Source of the DNA: Bog-473 sp963838835
GTDB lineage: Bacteria > Actinomycetota > Acidimicrobiia > Acidimicrobiales > RAAP-2
Length of the DNA stretch: 64,000 nt
Assembly (NCBI GenBank): GCA_963838835.1
Contig: CAWITA010000017.1
Location: 11,806 to 75,805 of the forward strand
Reading direction: 5' to 3'
Shown here: positions 44,540 through 52,826 of the stretch, piece after piece
Numbering within the stretch: position 1 is the first letter of the stretch
Layout: every line of letters starts with the position of its first letter
Notes under the pieces: generated by a model
What the model was told of the DNA's origin: nothing
Seen by the model: only the letters and a program-made list of their open reading frames with translations
Databases searched by the model: none
Position numbers and translations under genes: made by a program

Positions 44540-45082
44540 GTGCCCGATGAGTGGCTAGACGAGGAGACAGCGCTCGCACTTCTTGACAGCCCTGGTCCCT
44601 GGCCCGCACGGTCTGCAAGTTCCGATGCCGCCTTCGTACCGTTGGACGTGGATTCATACGACCGCTTCACGATGGTCCTGTGCTTCGGAGACGAGGAAGT
44701 CCTCAGGAGCAAGGTCGTGGGTTTCGGTGTCTTCGAGGACACAGGGGCCAGGCGACTGCGCCGCGTCTATGGAGGCGCAGGTGGGCGGGATGGCATGGAC
44801 CTATTGGATCGCCAGAGGCTTCACGGCGACGAGCGACAGCGTCTGCATCTTCGGCAGCACGACGCTTGGGAGGGGTCCCAGGCCAGGACGCACCCGCTCG
44901 TCTGGCTCTGTGGTCCAGACGTGGCCAGCGTGGAGATTCGTCGCCACCATGGCACTCGGGTCGCCGACGTGAGCGACGGACCAGGCTGGCTAGCGGTGCT
45001 GTGGGTCCCTGATAATCCGCTCGAAGTCGTCGCCTTCGCCTCAGACGGGACTCAGACCTTCCGCTGGACTGCACCAGCCTGA
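44540..45082 (+). CDS. uncharacterised protein, probably with two compensating frameshifts
   Basis: A single open frame of 180 codons spans the gene. Between about 44,765 and 44,875, however, its third positions lose G/C bias, and the neighbouring frame reads protein-like (QVGGMAWTYWIARGFTATSD, then SVCIFGSTTLG). Before and after, the annotated frame is coding-like (DRFTMVLCFGDEEVLRSKVV; GPGWLAVLWVPDNPLEVVAF). Two small indels of opposite sign would explain this. No family is recognised; the length and WDGSGTQTF-like end suggest a beta-rich domain. Confidence 0.5.
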   Translation: MPDEWLDEETALALLDSPGPWPARSASSDAAFVPLDVDSYDRFTMVLCFGDEEVLRSKVVGFGVFEDTGARRLRRVYGGAGGRDGMDLLDRQRLHGDERQRLHLRQHDAWEGSQARTHPLVWLCGPDVASVEIRRHHGTRVADVSDGPGWLAVLWVPDNPLEVVAFASDGTQTFRWTAPA

Positions 45083-45123
45083 GGATTGCTTCGAGGGCGT
45101 GCGAAGCCCCCCGCTTGACCCCG

Positions 45124-45151
45124 CTGCGCCCTGCGCCCTGCGCCCTGCCCC
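45124..45151. repeat. tandem heptamer array (CTGCGCC)3 plus one variant
   Basis: Three exact copies of CTGCGCC and one CTGCCCC copy lie in the non-coding space before the NTF2-like gene. Like the CAGTCGT array at 43048 the unit is seven bases. Confidence 0.8.
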
Positions 45152-45266
45152 CATACGCCGGTCGTGGGACGCATCGACACTTTGGCGACGCGATCCTAAA
45201 CTCCGATTGCAAGGCGTGACGAACCCCCCTAGGGTTCCCGAAGGAACAGCCAGAGGAGATCGAGCG

Positions 45267-45671
45267 ATGAGCAACGTCCAGGTGATTCGAGATGCGTATG
45301 ACTGCTTCGGTCGAGGTGACATTCCCACCCTGGTCGGCATGATGGACCCCGACATCGAGTGGAGCGAGGCAGAGGGGAATCCGTACCAGCCGAGCGGCAA
45401 GGCTTGGAGGGGACCAGATGCCATCGTGCAGAACCTGTTCGTGAAGATCGGAGCAGACTTCGACGGCACCTTCGTCGTTCATCCCAAGGACTTCTACGAT
45501 GCAGGCGACACGGTCATCGTCGAAGGACGCTACACGGGAACCTTCAAGGCTACGGGCAAGAGTTTGGACGCGCAGGTCTGCCACGTATTCAAGGTTCGTG
45601 ACGGCAAAGTGACGAGCTTCCAGCAGTTCGTAGACACGGCGCAGATGCAAGATGTGATGGGCGCCCGCTAG
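45267..45671 (+). CDS. SnoaL/NTF2-like ketosteroid isomerase-related protein
   Basis: ATG 45267 has an AGAGGAG ribosome binding site. The 134-residue product starts VQVIRDAYDCFGRGDIPTLV and has DPDIEWSEAEGNPY, VIVEGRYTGTFKATGKSLD and HVFKVRDGKVTSFQQFVDT, a clear NTF2-like cone-fold pattern. Members are isomerases, cyclases or ligand-binding proteins. No partner enzyme is next to it, so the function is open. Confidence 0.85.
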   Translation: MSNVQVIRDAYDCFGRGDIPTLVGMMDPDIEWSEAEGNPYQPSGKAWRGPDAIVQNLFVKIGADFDGTFVVHPKDFYDAGDTVIVEGRYTGTFKATGKSLDAQVCHVFKVRDGKVTSFQQFVDTAQMQDVMGAR

Positions 45672-45738
45672 CGACAAGGGCGAAGCCAAAACTTCTGGGA
45701 CTGTCCCCTGTATAACGCTCGGATTGTGTGAGTTTCGG

Positions 45739-46410
45739 TTAGGACCTGAGGTTCGCAAGTCGGCCACGAAGCTCCCACGTATGGCCCGAATCATTTGAGG
45801 TGTACAGGAAGCTCTCAATCTCGCCGCCCTTGAGTTGTCTACCCAGTGCGACCGTACGAAGAGTGCCATGGCTGGCGGTGACGCGGTTGACTCCATATGA
45901 AAATCCGGTCAGCCACCAACGACTGCCACCATCGGTTGTGACCCATACGACGTTGCCGCCTCGACCCCAGTAGTACGCCCCGTCGGTACCGAGCGAGCCT
46001 ACGTTGGTAATCACGCTCGCACCCTGCAAAGCGTCAACGTGGAACAGGGGCCCATCGATCCTCCAGATGATTCCCGCATCGGTGCTGATGGCTGGATACG
46101 CGGCATCCCCGGCAGACGAGTACGTGGCGAGGCCGAATCGCAGCTGACGATTGTCGGCTGCAATCACTACGACATCAGAAGTGGGTACGAGTGTGCCCAC
46201 GGGTTGAGGGTTGGCGATGACCGACGATTCAGTTGATTGAGTCACCTGCCTCGCGTGCAGTGTCTCTTGAAGATAAGGCGGAAGGTCTCGTCCAGCGAGG
46301 AGCGACTCCTGCCCCGAGCTGGCGGGGGCTTCAACCCCTCCGCCCACCATGGCGCACAAGATCAAGACGGCGAGGCTCAGCATCGTCATCGCGATCCGTC
46401 GCATGGTCAC
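45739..46410 (-). CDS. secreted protein with Asp-box (BNR) repeats
   Basis: The 223-residue protein has an N-terminal signal peptide (MRRIAMTMLSLAVLILCAMV) and three Asp-box-like turns: STDAGIIWRI, TTDGGSRWWLTG and SNDSGHTWEL. Asp boxes mark beta-propeller blades, as in sialidases or photosystem assembly factors, but this protein is too short for a full propeller. Probably exported and binding rather than catalytic. Function unknown. Confidence 0.6.
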   Translation of the reverse strand: MTMRRIAMTMLSLAVLILCAMVGGGVEAPASSGQESLLAGRDLPPYLQETLHARQVTQSTESSVIANPQPVGTLVPTSDVVVIAADNRQLRFGLATYSSAGDAAYPAISTDAGIIWRIDGPLFHVDALQGASVITNVGSLGTDGAYYWGRGGNVVWVTTDGGSRWWLTGFSYGVNRVTASHGTLRTVALGRQLKGGEIESFLYTSNDSGHTWELRGRLANLRS

Positions 46411-46483
46411 ATTGCATTTTCACCTATACGGACCATCTTTGATATGCCAGGAGTGACCCCCCGTACGCCGGGCTGGGGTCGGG

Positions 46484-46984
46484 TCAGACCGAGCAGCGAT
46501 GCTGGTCCCGCCTCGTTCCTTCAGCTCGTCCTCTAGGCAAGCTGGCGATAACGGCGGCTCCAAGCGCGCAGTCCTCTTGGAGGTGCTGTGTCGTCTTCCC
46601 GTCGACGCTGATGCTCACGATGCCTGGGGTAGGGCAGTCGGTTTCGGTGGCCACATATTTCGGCCGTCCCCCCTGGTGCGTCAGAAAACTGATCTTGAAG
46701 GCAGGGACGCCCTCCATGCAGTCCGGCAAAGAGGATGTGGCCGATAGCCCTGCCAGAGCAGACCGGATCGCAGCTGCCCTCTTGCCCTTGACGACCACGG
46801 TCACGGGTCCGACCGATCCGCCGTAAAGGGTGACCTGCGTGTAGCCCGTTACTTCAACGACGCCACCAGTGGGAGCGACCTGTGCGGCGACCGGCTCGGC
46901 CAGTGTGGTCGCCATGAGGGCGAGCACGCACAGCCCAAGGGCAGCCACACGTATCAGCCCCTGAATAGTCACGATCGGCCCCAA
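46484..46984 (-). CDS. secreted protein, unknown
   Basis: The 166-residue product has a signal peptide (VAALGLCVLALMATTLAEPV, cleavage likely after AAQ) and a beta-rich body with KGKRAAAIRSALAGLSATS and two or three cysteines that may form disulphides. It lies on the same strand as the Asp-box protein gene and could be co-transcribed with it. No family recognised. Confidence 0.55.
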   Translation of the reverse strand: MGPIVTIQGLIRVAALGLCVLALMATTLAEPVAAQVAPTGGVVEVTGYTQVTLYGGSVGPVTVVVKGKRAAAIRSALAGLSATSSLPDCMEGVPAFKISFLTHQGGRPKYVATETDCPTPGIVSISVDGKTTQHLQEDCALGAAVIASLPRGRAEGTRRDQHRCSV

Positions 46985-47126
46985 CCTCTTGACGCCCGGA
47001 GAATATGACCCTTTTGGCGGTCAAATGGTTCACCTCCATCGCCGAGGGGTGCCCCCGTCACGCCGGCTCGGAGGCCACCCGCAAATCGGACCGAGTTGCC
47101 GACACGGACATAACCTCAAACGAGCG

Positions 47127-47696
47127 ATGAGCTTCTTCGAGCCTTTACCACAACCCCCGGAACCCCCTGAACCCTCTGAGCGTCGATGGTTCCCTCCGGC
47201 GTGGGACCGGCCGTCCGAGGGTACGTTGCCCGCCACCTTGGCGGTCGATGCTGTGCTCCAGCAGGACGAGGGCATCGTCGTGGCCGCGCCGCACCTAGAC
47301 GTGTTCCCGAACGGATTCCGCATCAATCTGCTTTTCCTCCTGGATCCCCATCGGGCCCAGGAGTTACGAGCTCTGCACCGAGGACCAACGATGATGCCGA
47401 GAGTCGGGGTCCGATTCGCTGACGGGCGCGTCGGCGGTCAGAGTTCCATGCCAGGCCTGTTCAATCTGTCCAAGGATGCAGAGGGCTTTCCGACCCAGCC
47501 CTACGTGGGCCTTGCCGGAGCTGGAGGAGGCGGCAGCGGGTGGACGCTCAGCGTCTGGGTATATCCACTCCCACCCGATGGCCCGCTGGAGATCCACATC
47601 GCACTTCCTCCACCCGCCACGCAAGAACTCAGCACTGTGTTGGATGGATCTGCCGTTCGAGCCGCCGCTGAGCGGGCCAGGATCATCTGGACGTAG
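47127..47696 (+). CDS. uncharacterised protein (189 aa)
   Basis: ATG 47127 begins with a Pro-rich start (FFEPLPQPPEPPEPSERRWF) and a beta-rich body: VAAPHLDVFPNGFRINLLFL, a Gly-rich loop, then WTLSVWVYPLPPDGPLEIHI. The end, PATQELSTVLDGSAVRAAAE, is helical. Upstream in-frame starts to 46989 look non-coding. I recall similar hypothetical proteins in actinobacteria but no function. Confidence 0.6.
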   Translation: MSFFEPLPQPPEPPEPSERRWFPPAWDRPSEGTLPATLAVDAVLQQDEGIVVAAPHLDVFPNGFRINLLFLLDPHRAQELRALHRGPTMMPRVGVRFADGRVGGQSSMPGLFNLSKDAEGFPTQPYVGLAGAGGGGSGWTLSVWVYPLPPDGPLEIHIALPPPATQELSTVLDGSAVRAAAERARIIWT

Positions 47697-47827
47697 ACAT
47701 ACCTGTTGGACGTGCGGTCCCTATCACCAGTCGACACTGCTCAAACCCCTGCCCCCGATCGCCGGGCTGGCGGCACTTTTGTACCTCCGTGAACGCTTGA
47801 TCAACCTTCTCAGGCCAGACTGGTTCC

Positions 47828-48535
47828 GTGCCGCTCGAATCGTGGGACAGGCGTTCTGACAAGTGGATCGCTTGGGCCCGTGCACCGGGCCACGACTCGT
47901 ATTGGCGCTTCCACCGAGATGCCTTCCTACGGTTGGTTCCGCCACCGGGTCGTCTTACCCTGGAGATCGGCTGCGGCGAAGGCAGGATGCTGCGTGACCT
48001 GGTCCAAACGGGCCATCACGCCGTGGGCGTTGACCTCTCAACTGTGCTCGCCCAAGCGGTGACCACCCACCCCGAAGCCGCAGGCGAGATTGTGGTGGCT
48101 GATGCTGGTTCGCTCCCATTCCCCGACGCCGTTGCCGACTGTGTGATCGCGTTCATGAGCCTCCAGGACATAGAGCGATTCGAGCACGCGGTGATGGAGG
48201 CAGGCCGGGTTGTGACCCGTCGGGGGCATTTCGTCTTGGCAATAACCCATCCACTCAACACCGCGGGGACGTTCGCGCCAGCCCCAATGGATCGGGACCG
48301 CCCATTCGTGATCCGTGAGTCCTGGTTCGAGCGCCGCCGTCTCATTCGGGAGGCTGATCGCAACGGATATTCAATGACATTCGAGCTGGAGCACCGCCCA
48401 CTGCAGGTCTACACCGATGCCCTCGCTGCGGCCGGGTTCCTGATTGAGCGGATCCAAGAAGTCGGGGAGCCAGACCCCGAAGATAAATGGAGCCGTATTC
48501 CCCTGTTCCTCCATGTACGCGCCTTGCGTCCGTGA
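47828..48535 (+). CDS. class I SAM-dependent methyltransferase
   Basis: The 235-residue protein (GTG 47828) has the SAM loop LTLEIGCGEGRMLRDLVQTG, motif II AVGVDLS, VADAGSLPFPDAVADCVIAF and a typical late GHFVLAITHPLN. The insertion RESWFERRRLIREADRNGY, then FELEHRPLQVYTDALAAAGF, is common in UbiE-like small-molecule methyltransferases. It is the second such enzyme in the accessory stretch. Confidence 0.82.
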   Translation: MPLESWDRRSDKWIAWARAPGHDSYWRFHRDAFLRLVPPPGRLTLEIGCGEGRMLRDLVQTGHHAVGVDLSTVLAQAVTTHPEAAGEIVVADAGSLPFPDAVADCVIAFMSLQDIERFEHAVMEAGRVVTRRGHFVLAITHPLNTAGTFAPAPMDRDRPFVIRESWFERRRLIREADRNGYSMTFELEHRPLQVYTDALAAAGFLIERIQEVGEPDPEDKWSRIPLFLHVRALRP

Positions 48536-48647
48536 TGTCTTAGCTTTTTGATCTCGATTCATGCCCCTCTAGTCGGCAGTTCTTTGATCGGATCGACTTG
48601 CGTTCCTGGATGCCCCCGTCCGGCTATGGGAGCCCTTGCCAGCTCCG

Positions 48648-49172
48648 TCAGGAGCTGCCAACGCGCACAAACTCGAGTTCCGGTGCATCTATCCCGGAAC
48701 CAAGGGTTTCGACCCTGGATCGTCCCGTCGCTCTGAAGCCGCTCTTGACGTAGAAGGACTGAGCACGGCCCGCGCCGGGGTGTGTCCACACCACGACGGG
48801 ATCGAGACCCAGATTCGCCAAGCCTCTCAAGGAGGCCGCCATCAGCTGGGTCGCCGCTCCCTGCCCCCACGCGGCGGGATGTAGGTAGAAGCCGAAGATC
48901 TCGCCTCGACCAGTGTCCTCTCGATCTTTGCCGAACTCGCAGAACCCGACCACACGCCCGCCCTGGTCGGCGACCAAGAGGCTGGCGAAGTCGAAGTCGC
49001 TACTCGCCAGCCTTTGGCTCCACATCGTCCGCCTAAGTGCTGCTGCCTGACGGAGAACATCGGGCTCAAAGAGGTCGACGTAAGCAACCTCCCACGCCGA
49101 AGCATGGGCTTCCCCAATCTCTTCTCCATCAGCGACAGTTGCCTGACGGACGACGATCACACTCTCGGACAC
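48648..49172 (-). CDS. GNAT-family N-acetyltransferase
   Basis: From GTG 49172 the 174-residue protein starts VSESVIVVRQATVADGEEIG and shows the GNAT core: LLVADQGGRVVGFCEFG, IFGFYLHPAAWGQGAATQLM (acetyl-CoA loop) and PGAGRAQSFYVKSGFRATGR. The substrate is unknown; similar stand-alone enzymes acetylate amines, amino acids or antibiotics. A longer in-frame start exists at 49283 but lacks coding character. Confidence 0.8.
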   Translation of the reverse strand: MSESVIVVRQATVADGEEIGEAHASAWEVAYVDLFEPDVLRQAAALRRTMWSQRLASSDFDFASLLVADQGGRVVGFCEFGKDREDTGRGEIFGFYLHPAAWGQGAATQLMAASLRGLANLGLDPVVVWTHPGAGRAQSFYVKSGFRATGRSRVETLGSGIDAPELEFVRVGSS

Positions 49173-49483
49173 CTGAGATATTGCTCCCAGGCGTGTGCCT
49201 GGGCAAAACCACTCGGGAATCGTTGCAGTGACACCGAACGCCGGGAATGGGTGCCCACCCTGCGGCACGACTGGGACAGGCAAACCGGCGTGTTCGGCGC
49301 GTCATTGGGACGTGTCACTCCGCTCGGATGGGGGAATCTCGGGGCTCGCTCTACTCGATCCGTTCGAGCAGGGCGCGGGCGTGGCGTTTGATTTAGTCGT
49401 AGCCGCCCGCAATCGCGAAGGGTAAGGCCGCGCCGAGGAGCATCCGCGCTAATGGCATGCACGTGGGCCCGGCGTGGTTGCAC
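49173..49483. other. gene debris without an intact gene
   Basis: The minus strand contains scraps that look once coding (for example MLLGAALPFAIAGGYD ending at a stop), but no continuous gene. Composition shifts here, and the stretch leads into a dinB fragment and a perfect hairpin. Confidence 0.4.
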
Positions 49484-49612
49484 TCCTCGCGAGCGCTCGA
49501 GCGGATCGTCTCGCTGCTCGACCGACGCGTAGCACGCATCGAGATCAGCGTGAAGAATGGTGGCATTGCCCGCCACGATCACATGTTCGTATGCTCGTGC
49601 GTCACTCGGCAT
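49484..49612 (-). pseudogene. DNA polymerase IV (DinB) N-terminal fragment
   Basis: About 40 residues match the start of Y-family polymerases: ATILHADLDACYASVEQRDD has the catalytic-palm H-x-D-x-D-x-[FC]-Y-A-S-V-E motif. The reading breaks down right after SVEQRDDPLERSRG, with no finger or thumb domains. It is a remnant, not a working polymerase. It abuts the perfect hairpin at 49621. Confidence 0.65.
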
Positions 49613-49620
49613 CATACGCG

Positions 49621-49659
49621 CGTGTGTCGGGGAATCCTCCAAGGATTCCCCGACACACG
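49621..49659. repeat. perfect 18-base inverted repeat with 3-base loop
   Basis: Arms at 49621-49638 and 49642-49659 are exact reverse complements (CGTGTGTCGGGGAATCCT and its partner) around CCA. It lies between the dinB fragment and the end of the hydrolase gene. No U-tract follows on either strand. It could be a terminator for the hydrolase, a REP-like element, or a mobile-element end. Confidence 0.75.
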
Positions 49660-49669
49660 GTTCGGGCGA

Positions 49670-51803
49670 TCAGTGCAGGGCCGGCTCCAGGTGCTCCGTC
49701 TCCGACAGATCCACCGCCGGAGCGGCCGTTCCCCGTGAGGCGGCCCGCTCGGTTCCCCGGGAGGCGGCCCGCTCGGTCCAGATGTCGAGCACGAGCAGGC
49801 TCAGGTTCGACACGACCGCCGCACCGATGATCGCCGTGATCAACGCCATGAGCCCGCTGGTCACGTGGAAACCGAGTGCGGCTCCGACCACCGCACCGAC
49901 ACCCGCGGCACCGATGCCCTTGGCCCGCATCGCCTTCGGCGTGTCGGTGCGGACCCAGCCGGCGTAGACCCCGAGCCAGATCGGCACCGCGATCGAGACC
50001 ACTGCCAGCAGCTGGTCGTCGAGCGGCCGGCTCGGCCAGAACCGCAGTACCAACAGTGCGCCGAGGAACCATCCGCCGAGTCCGAACACGATCGGACCGG
50101 CCGAGCGGATCCATGCGCCCGTCTTGCGGCCGGTACCGCCTCGGCGGCGGATCCGGATCGCCAACACCACGAGCCAGATCACTGCCAACAAGGCGAAGCC
50201 GACCATTGACCCAAGGATGTCCTTGGCAATCGCTGTCTGCGTTTGCGATGTGGTGAAGCTGACCACGTTCGGGGTGTAGCGGGACGTGTCGACGCGGCCG
50301 GTGGCGTAGAACGTGGTCAGCAGCTGCGTGCTGGCGCTCGGCTCGTAGGACTCGAAGTCGTCCACGTGCCCGAGCCCGGACAGGATGACCTGATGCCCGT
50401 TGGAAAGGTGCGGCAGCAGCTCCTTCGTGGCGTTCTGGGCCGGTGTCTCGAAGTCGAGCGTCCCGCCGATGAGCAGCGTCGGGACGTTCGAGTTCTGCAC
50501 GCTGGTGTACTGGTTCTCACCCGGGTTGGCCGGCCAGGCGTGCACAAGGCCTCCTGCCCCCCACAAGAACTCCCCGAGGGGATTGCCGATGATCGAGCCC
50601 CGGTCCGCGCCGGAGCTGAAGTAGCGCTCGACGGGCTGCGCGTCGGCCATCCCGATGCTTGCAAACTCGCCCCAGGTGAACGACTGGGGGAGGGTGAGAT
50701 TGGCCATCGTCGATAGCAGCCACAGGCCGCTCGGGTCGCCCTGCGCGGCGGAGATCCACGAGTCGAGGGTCATCGGCCCGGACAGTGGCGAATCCACCGA
50801 GGTCGCCTCCGTGAGCCCGAGGAACGTCCCGACCAGGGCGTTGCCCGGCTTGATCGGCAGGGAGTAACCAACTGCTCGGCATGTGTGCCGCCGTGTGCTG
50901 CATGCTCGCGGCGAGGTTGCCGGTGCGGGCGCGGCAGGCAGGCTGCTCCGCGCACAGCGCCGAATAACGCTCGATCCCTTGATCGATCTCGGCTCCGCTG
51001 TAAATGAAGTTCCCGGGCGGGTTGACCCCGATCATCACCGAGCGGTCGACACTGTTCGGGTACCGCCACTGGTAGATCATCGCGAGACGAGTCCCGGCGC
51101 TCTCGCTGAGCAGGTCGATGCGCTTGTAGCCGATCGCGACGCGAGCGGCCTCGATGTCGTCGGCCTGCTCCGCCAGCGTGTAGCCAGCGAGGTCAACGCC
51201 GGATCGCTCAAGCCGCTGCGCGCACGAGGCGAAGGCCTGGGAGTACGCGCTCAGCGACGCTTTGGTGAGGTAGTCTGAGTTCTCCAGCGCCGCCGTCACC
51301 TCGGGACAGTTCAGCACCGAAGAGCCGTCGACGCCGCGGTAGCCGACCATGACGACATCGTGCTGGGCGGCCAGGCGGTTCGCTTGGGGAAACGTCATGT
51401 TGGTCTCGCCCGGGCCGCCGTTGAGATGGAAGATTGGCGCCAAGGGGTGGGATGAGCGAGCCAGGATCCGGGTCACTGGCAGCGCGATCAGCCGCGACTT
51501 CGAGCTCGCTCGGTTCTCCGGCACGACCAACGTGCCGCAGTCCGCGGGCATCGCACCCTTCTCGGTCGCGTAAGTGCACACGTGCATGGTCAGGTCGCCG
51601 GCCTTGGCTCCGGCGGGCACCGAGACCGTTTCCGGGCTGGACGAGACTCCCATGTAGGTAAGTCCCGTCAATAGGACGATGGTCACCAGCAGGGCAACGA
51701 TTCGTGCCCAGGTGAATGCCCGTGGTCTTTGGGCCAGCGGTACTGGTTGATCGACTGCCACGGTCTTGCCGTAGCGCTTGGTCAGGTGGTTTTTCTCGAT
51801 CAT
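49670..51803 (-). pseudogene. membrane alpha/beta hydrolase (TAP-like), fused to an ABC ATPase start and frameshifted
   Basis: ATG 51803 begins MIEKNHLTKRYGKTVAVD, which is the start of an ABC transporter ATPase, not of a hydrolase. After 18 residues it becomes a TM anchor (FTWARIVALLVTIVLLTGL) and a tripeptidyl-aminopeptidase-like hydrolase: PIFHLNGGPGETNMTF, LLSESAGTRLAMIYQW (nucleophile), CAEQPACRARTG. Near 50860 the frame shifts; it resumes with PIKPGNALVGTFLG, LLIGGTLDFETPAQNAT (Asp) and LSGLGHVDDF (His), then four C-terminal helices. Both the fusion and the break are odd; the frame break is probably an indel. Confidence 0.65.
49728..49775. repeat. 24-base tandem duplication in the hydrolase 3' end
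   Basis: Two adjacent 24-base units (49728-49751 and 49752-49775, one mismatch) encode a doubled TERAASRG in the hydrolase tail. This is a simple slippage-type duplication in the non-conserved C-terminus. Confidence 0.8.
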
Positions 51804-51966
51804 TGTTCTTCCTTTCGTCGACCCTCGTTGTGCCATATGGCGAACCTAAGGTGCGATCGCGAGATCGGCATCGTCGGGAGGCTGTGTTGCGGCTCCTACC
51901 ATCCGACGATTTCGACTCCTACGTAGGTAGGAGGCGGGAACGGAGGGAGCGGAGTACGTTCAGCGC

Positions 51967-52730
51967 GTGAGCCGAATCGAACATCTCGCCCGCACGTACT
52001 GGTTCGACCTGCTGATCGCGCTGCTGGCGATCGTGGCGATCCTTGACGTGGTGCTCGGACGCGGCTCGTCCGGAGCCCCGACAACGACGCTGTGGTTCTG
52101 CATCCCCGCTCGCGATCCTGGTGCTACCGTGTTCGCCGGCGATGGTTTCCGTTTGCCGGACCGGCGGCGTACTGGCTTTTGGCCGCGGGAATCTCGTTCG
52201 TCGACCCGCTGTTGATCCCGTACCCCGAGTCCCTCTTCCTGATCGGGCTCGCGACCGCATTCCTGCTCGGGAACCTTCGGGACGTCCGGCGGGCCGGCCT
52301 CGGACTGGCGATCGTGGTCGGCGCTACGGCGACCCTCGTCTACAACATCCCCGGACACTCGGTCGACCAGCTCGTCTTCATTCCCGTCGACTTCGCCGTC
52401 GCCTGGGTTGCAGGCCTTGCCGTCCACGCGGGCCGAGCAGGCCGAGGTGGCGGAGTCACATGCGACACAGGCCGAGCAGGAGCGGGATGCAGCGACACGC
52501 GTCGCCGTGGCCGAGGAGCGGGCGCGCGGTCGCGAGGCGAGCTGCACGACATCGTCGCGCACGCCGTCAGCGTGATGGTGCTGCAAGTCGGCGCTGTCAG
52601 GCACCAGCTCCCCGACGCGATGGCCGAGGATCGCGATGCCCTCAGGGGTGTCGAGCAGGCCGGGCGCGGCGCGCTGGCGGAGATGCGCCGTCTGGGGCGC
52701 GCTGGGTGTGGCGAAGACGAGCCGCAATAA
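51967..52730 (+). pseudogene. NarL-type sensor histidine kinase, broken by several frameshifts and truncated
   Basis: GTG 51967 opens a membrane domain (YWFDLLIALLAIVAILDVVL). A different frame continues from about 52125 (FPFAGPAAYWLLAAGISFVD, PGHSVDQLVFIPVDFAVAWV). A third carries the linker (RAEQAEVAESHATQAEQERD) at 52430-52535, and the second returns for the HisKA_3 H-box LHDIVAHAVSVMVLQ. The gene ends at 52730 after ALAEMRRL, before any ATPase domain. At least three indels plus loss of the catalytic half are needed. It stops exactly where composition changes, so truncation by a join is likely. Confidence 0.65.
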
Positions 52731-52813
52731 GATGCTGGCGGCGCCGTTCCGCTCGGCGTGCGATAAGCCGCCTGCCCGGTTCCCCCCGGTCCTTGTCCGC
52801 CGCCTCGCGTCTG
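52731..52813. other. probable junction between two genomic backgrounds
   Basis: Immediately after the truncated kinase, sequence style changes from very GC-rich actinobacterial to moderately GC-rich with different codon use. No repeat, integrase, tRNA or insertion sequence marks the border. The exact breakpoint should lie between 52,730 and the promoter-like sequence at 52,814. Confidence 0.55.
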
Positions 52814-52819
52814 TACAAT
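52814..52819 (+). promoter_or_regulatory. -10-like element of the Crp/Fnr gene
   Basis: TACAAT lies eight bases before the GTG start of the Crp/Fnr-family regulator. If used, transcription would begin at or next to the start codon, giving a leaderless message. A TTGTCC upstream is a weak -35 candidate with a short spacer. Confidence 0.35.
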
Positions 52820-52826
52820 AGCCACC

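Noticed and set aside
51912..51929. Short inverted repeat CTCCTAC-GTAG-GTAGGAG between the hydrolase and kinase genes as a specific operator
   Set aside because: It lies in a divergent promoter region and could be an operator, but a single 7-base stem without a known regulator or second copy is too weak to call as a feature.
52731..52826. Insertion sequence or integrase attachment site at the composition break
   Set aside because: No terminal inverted repeats, direct repeats, transposase or tRNA end can be seen around the border.
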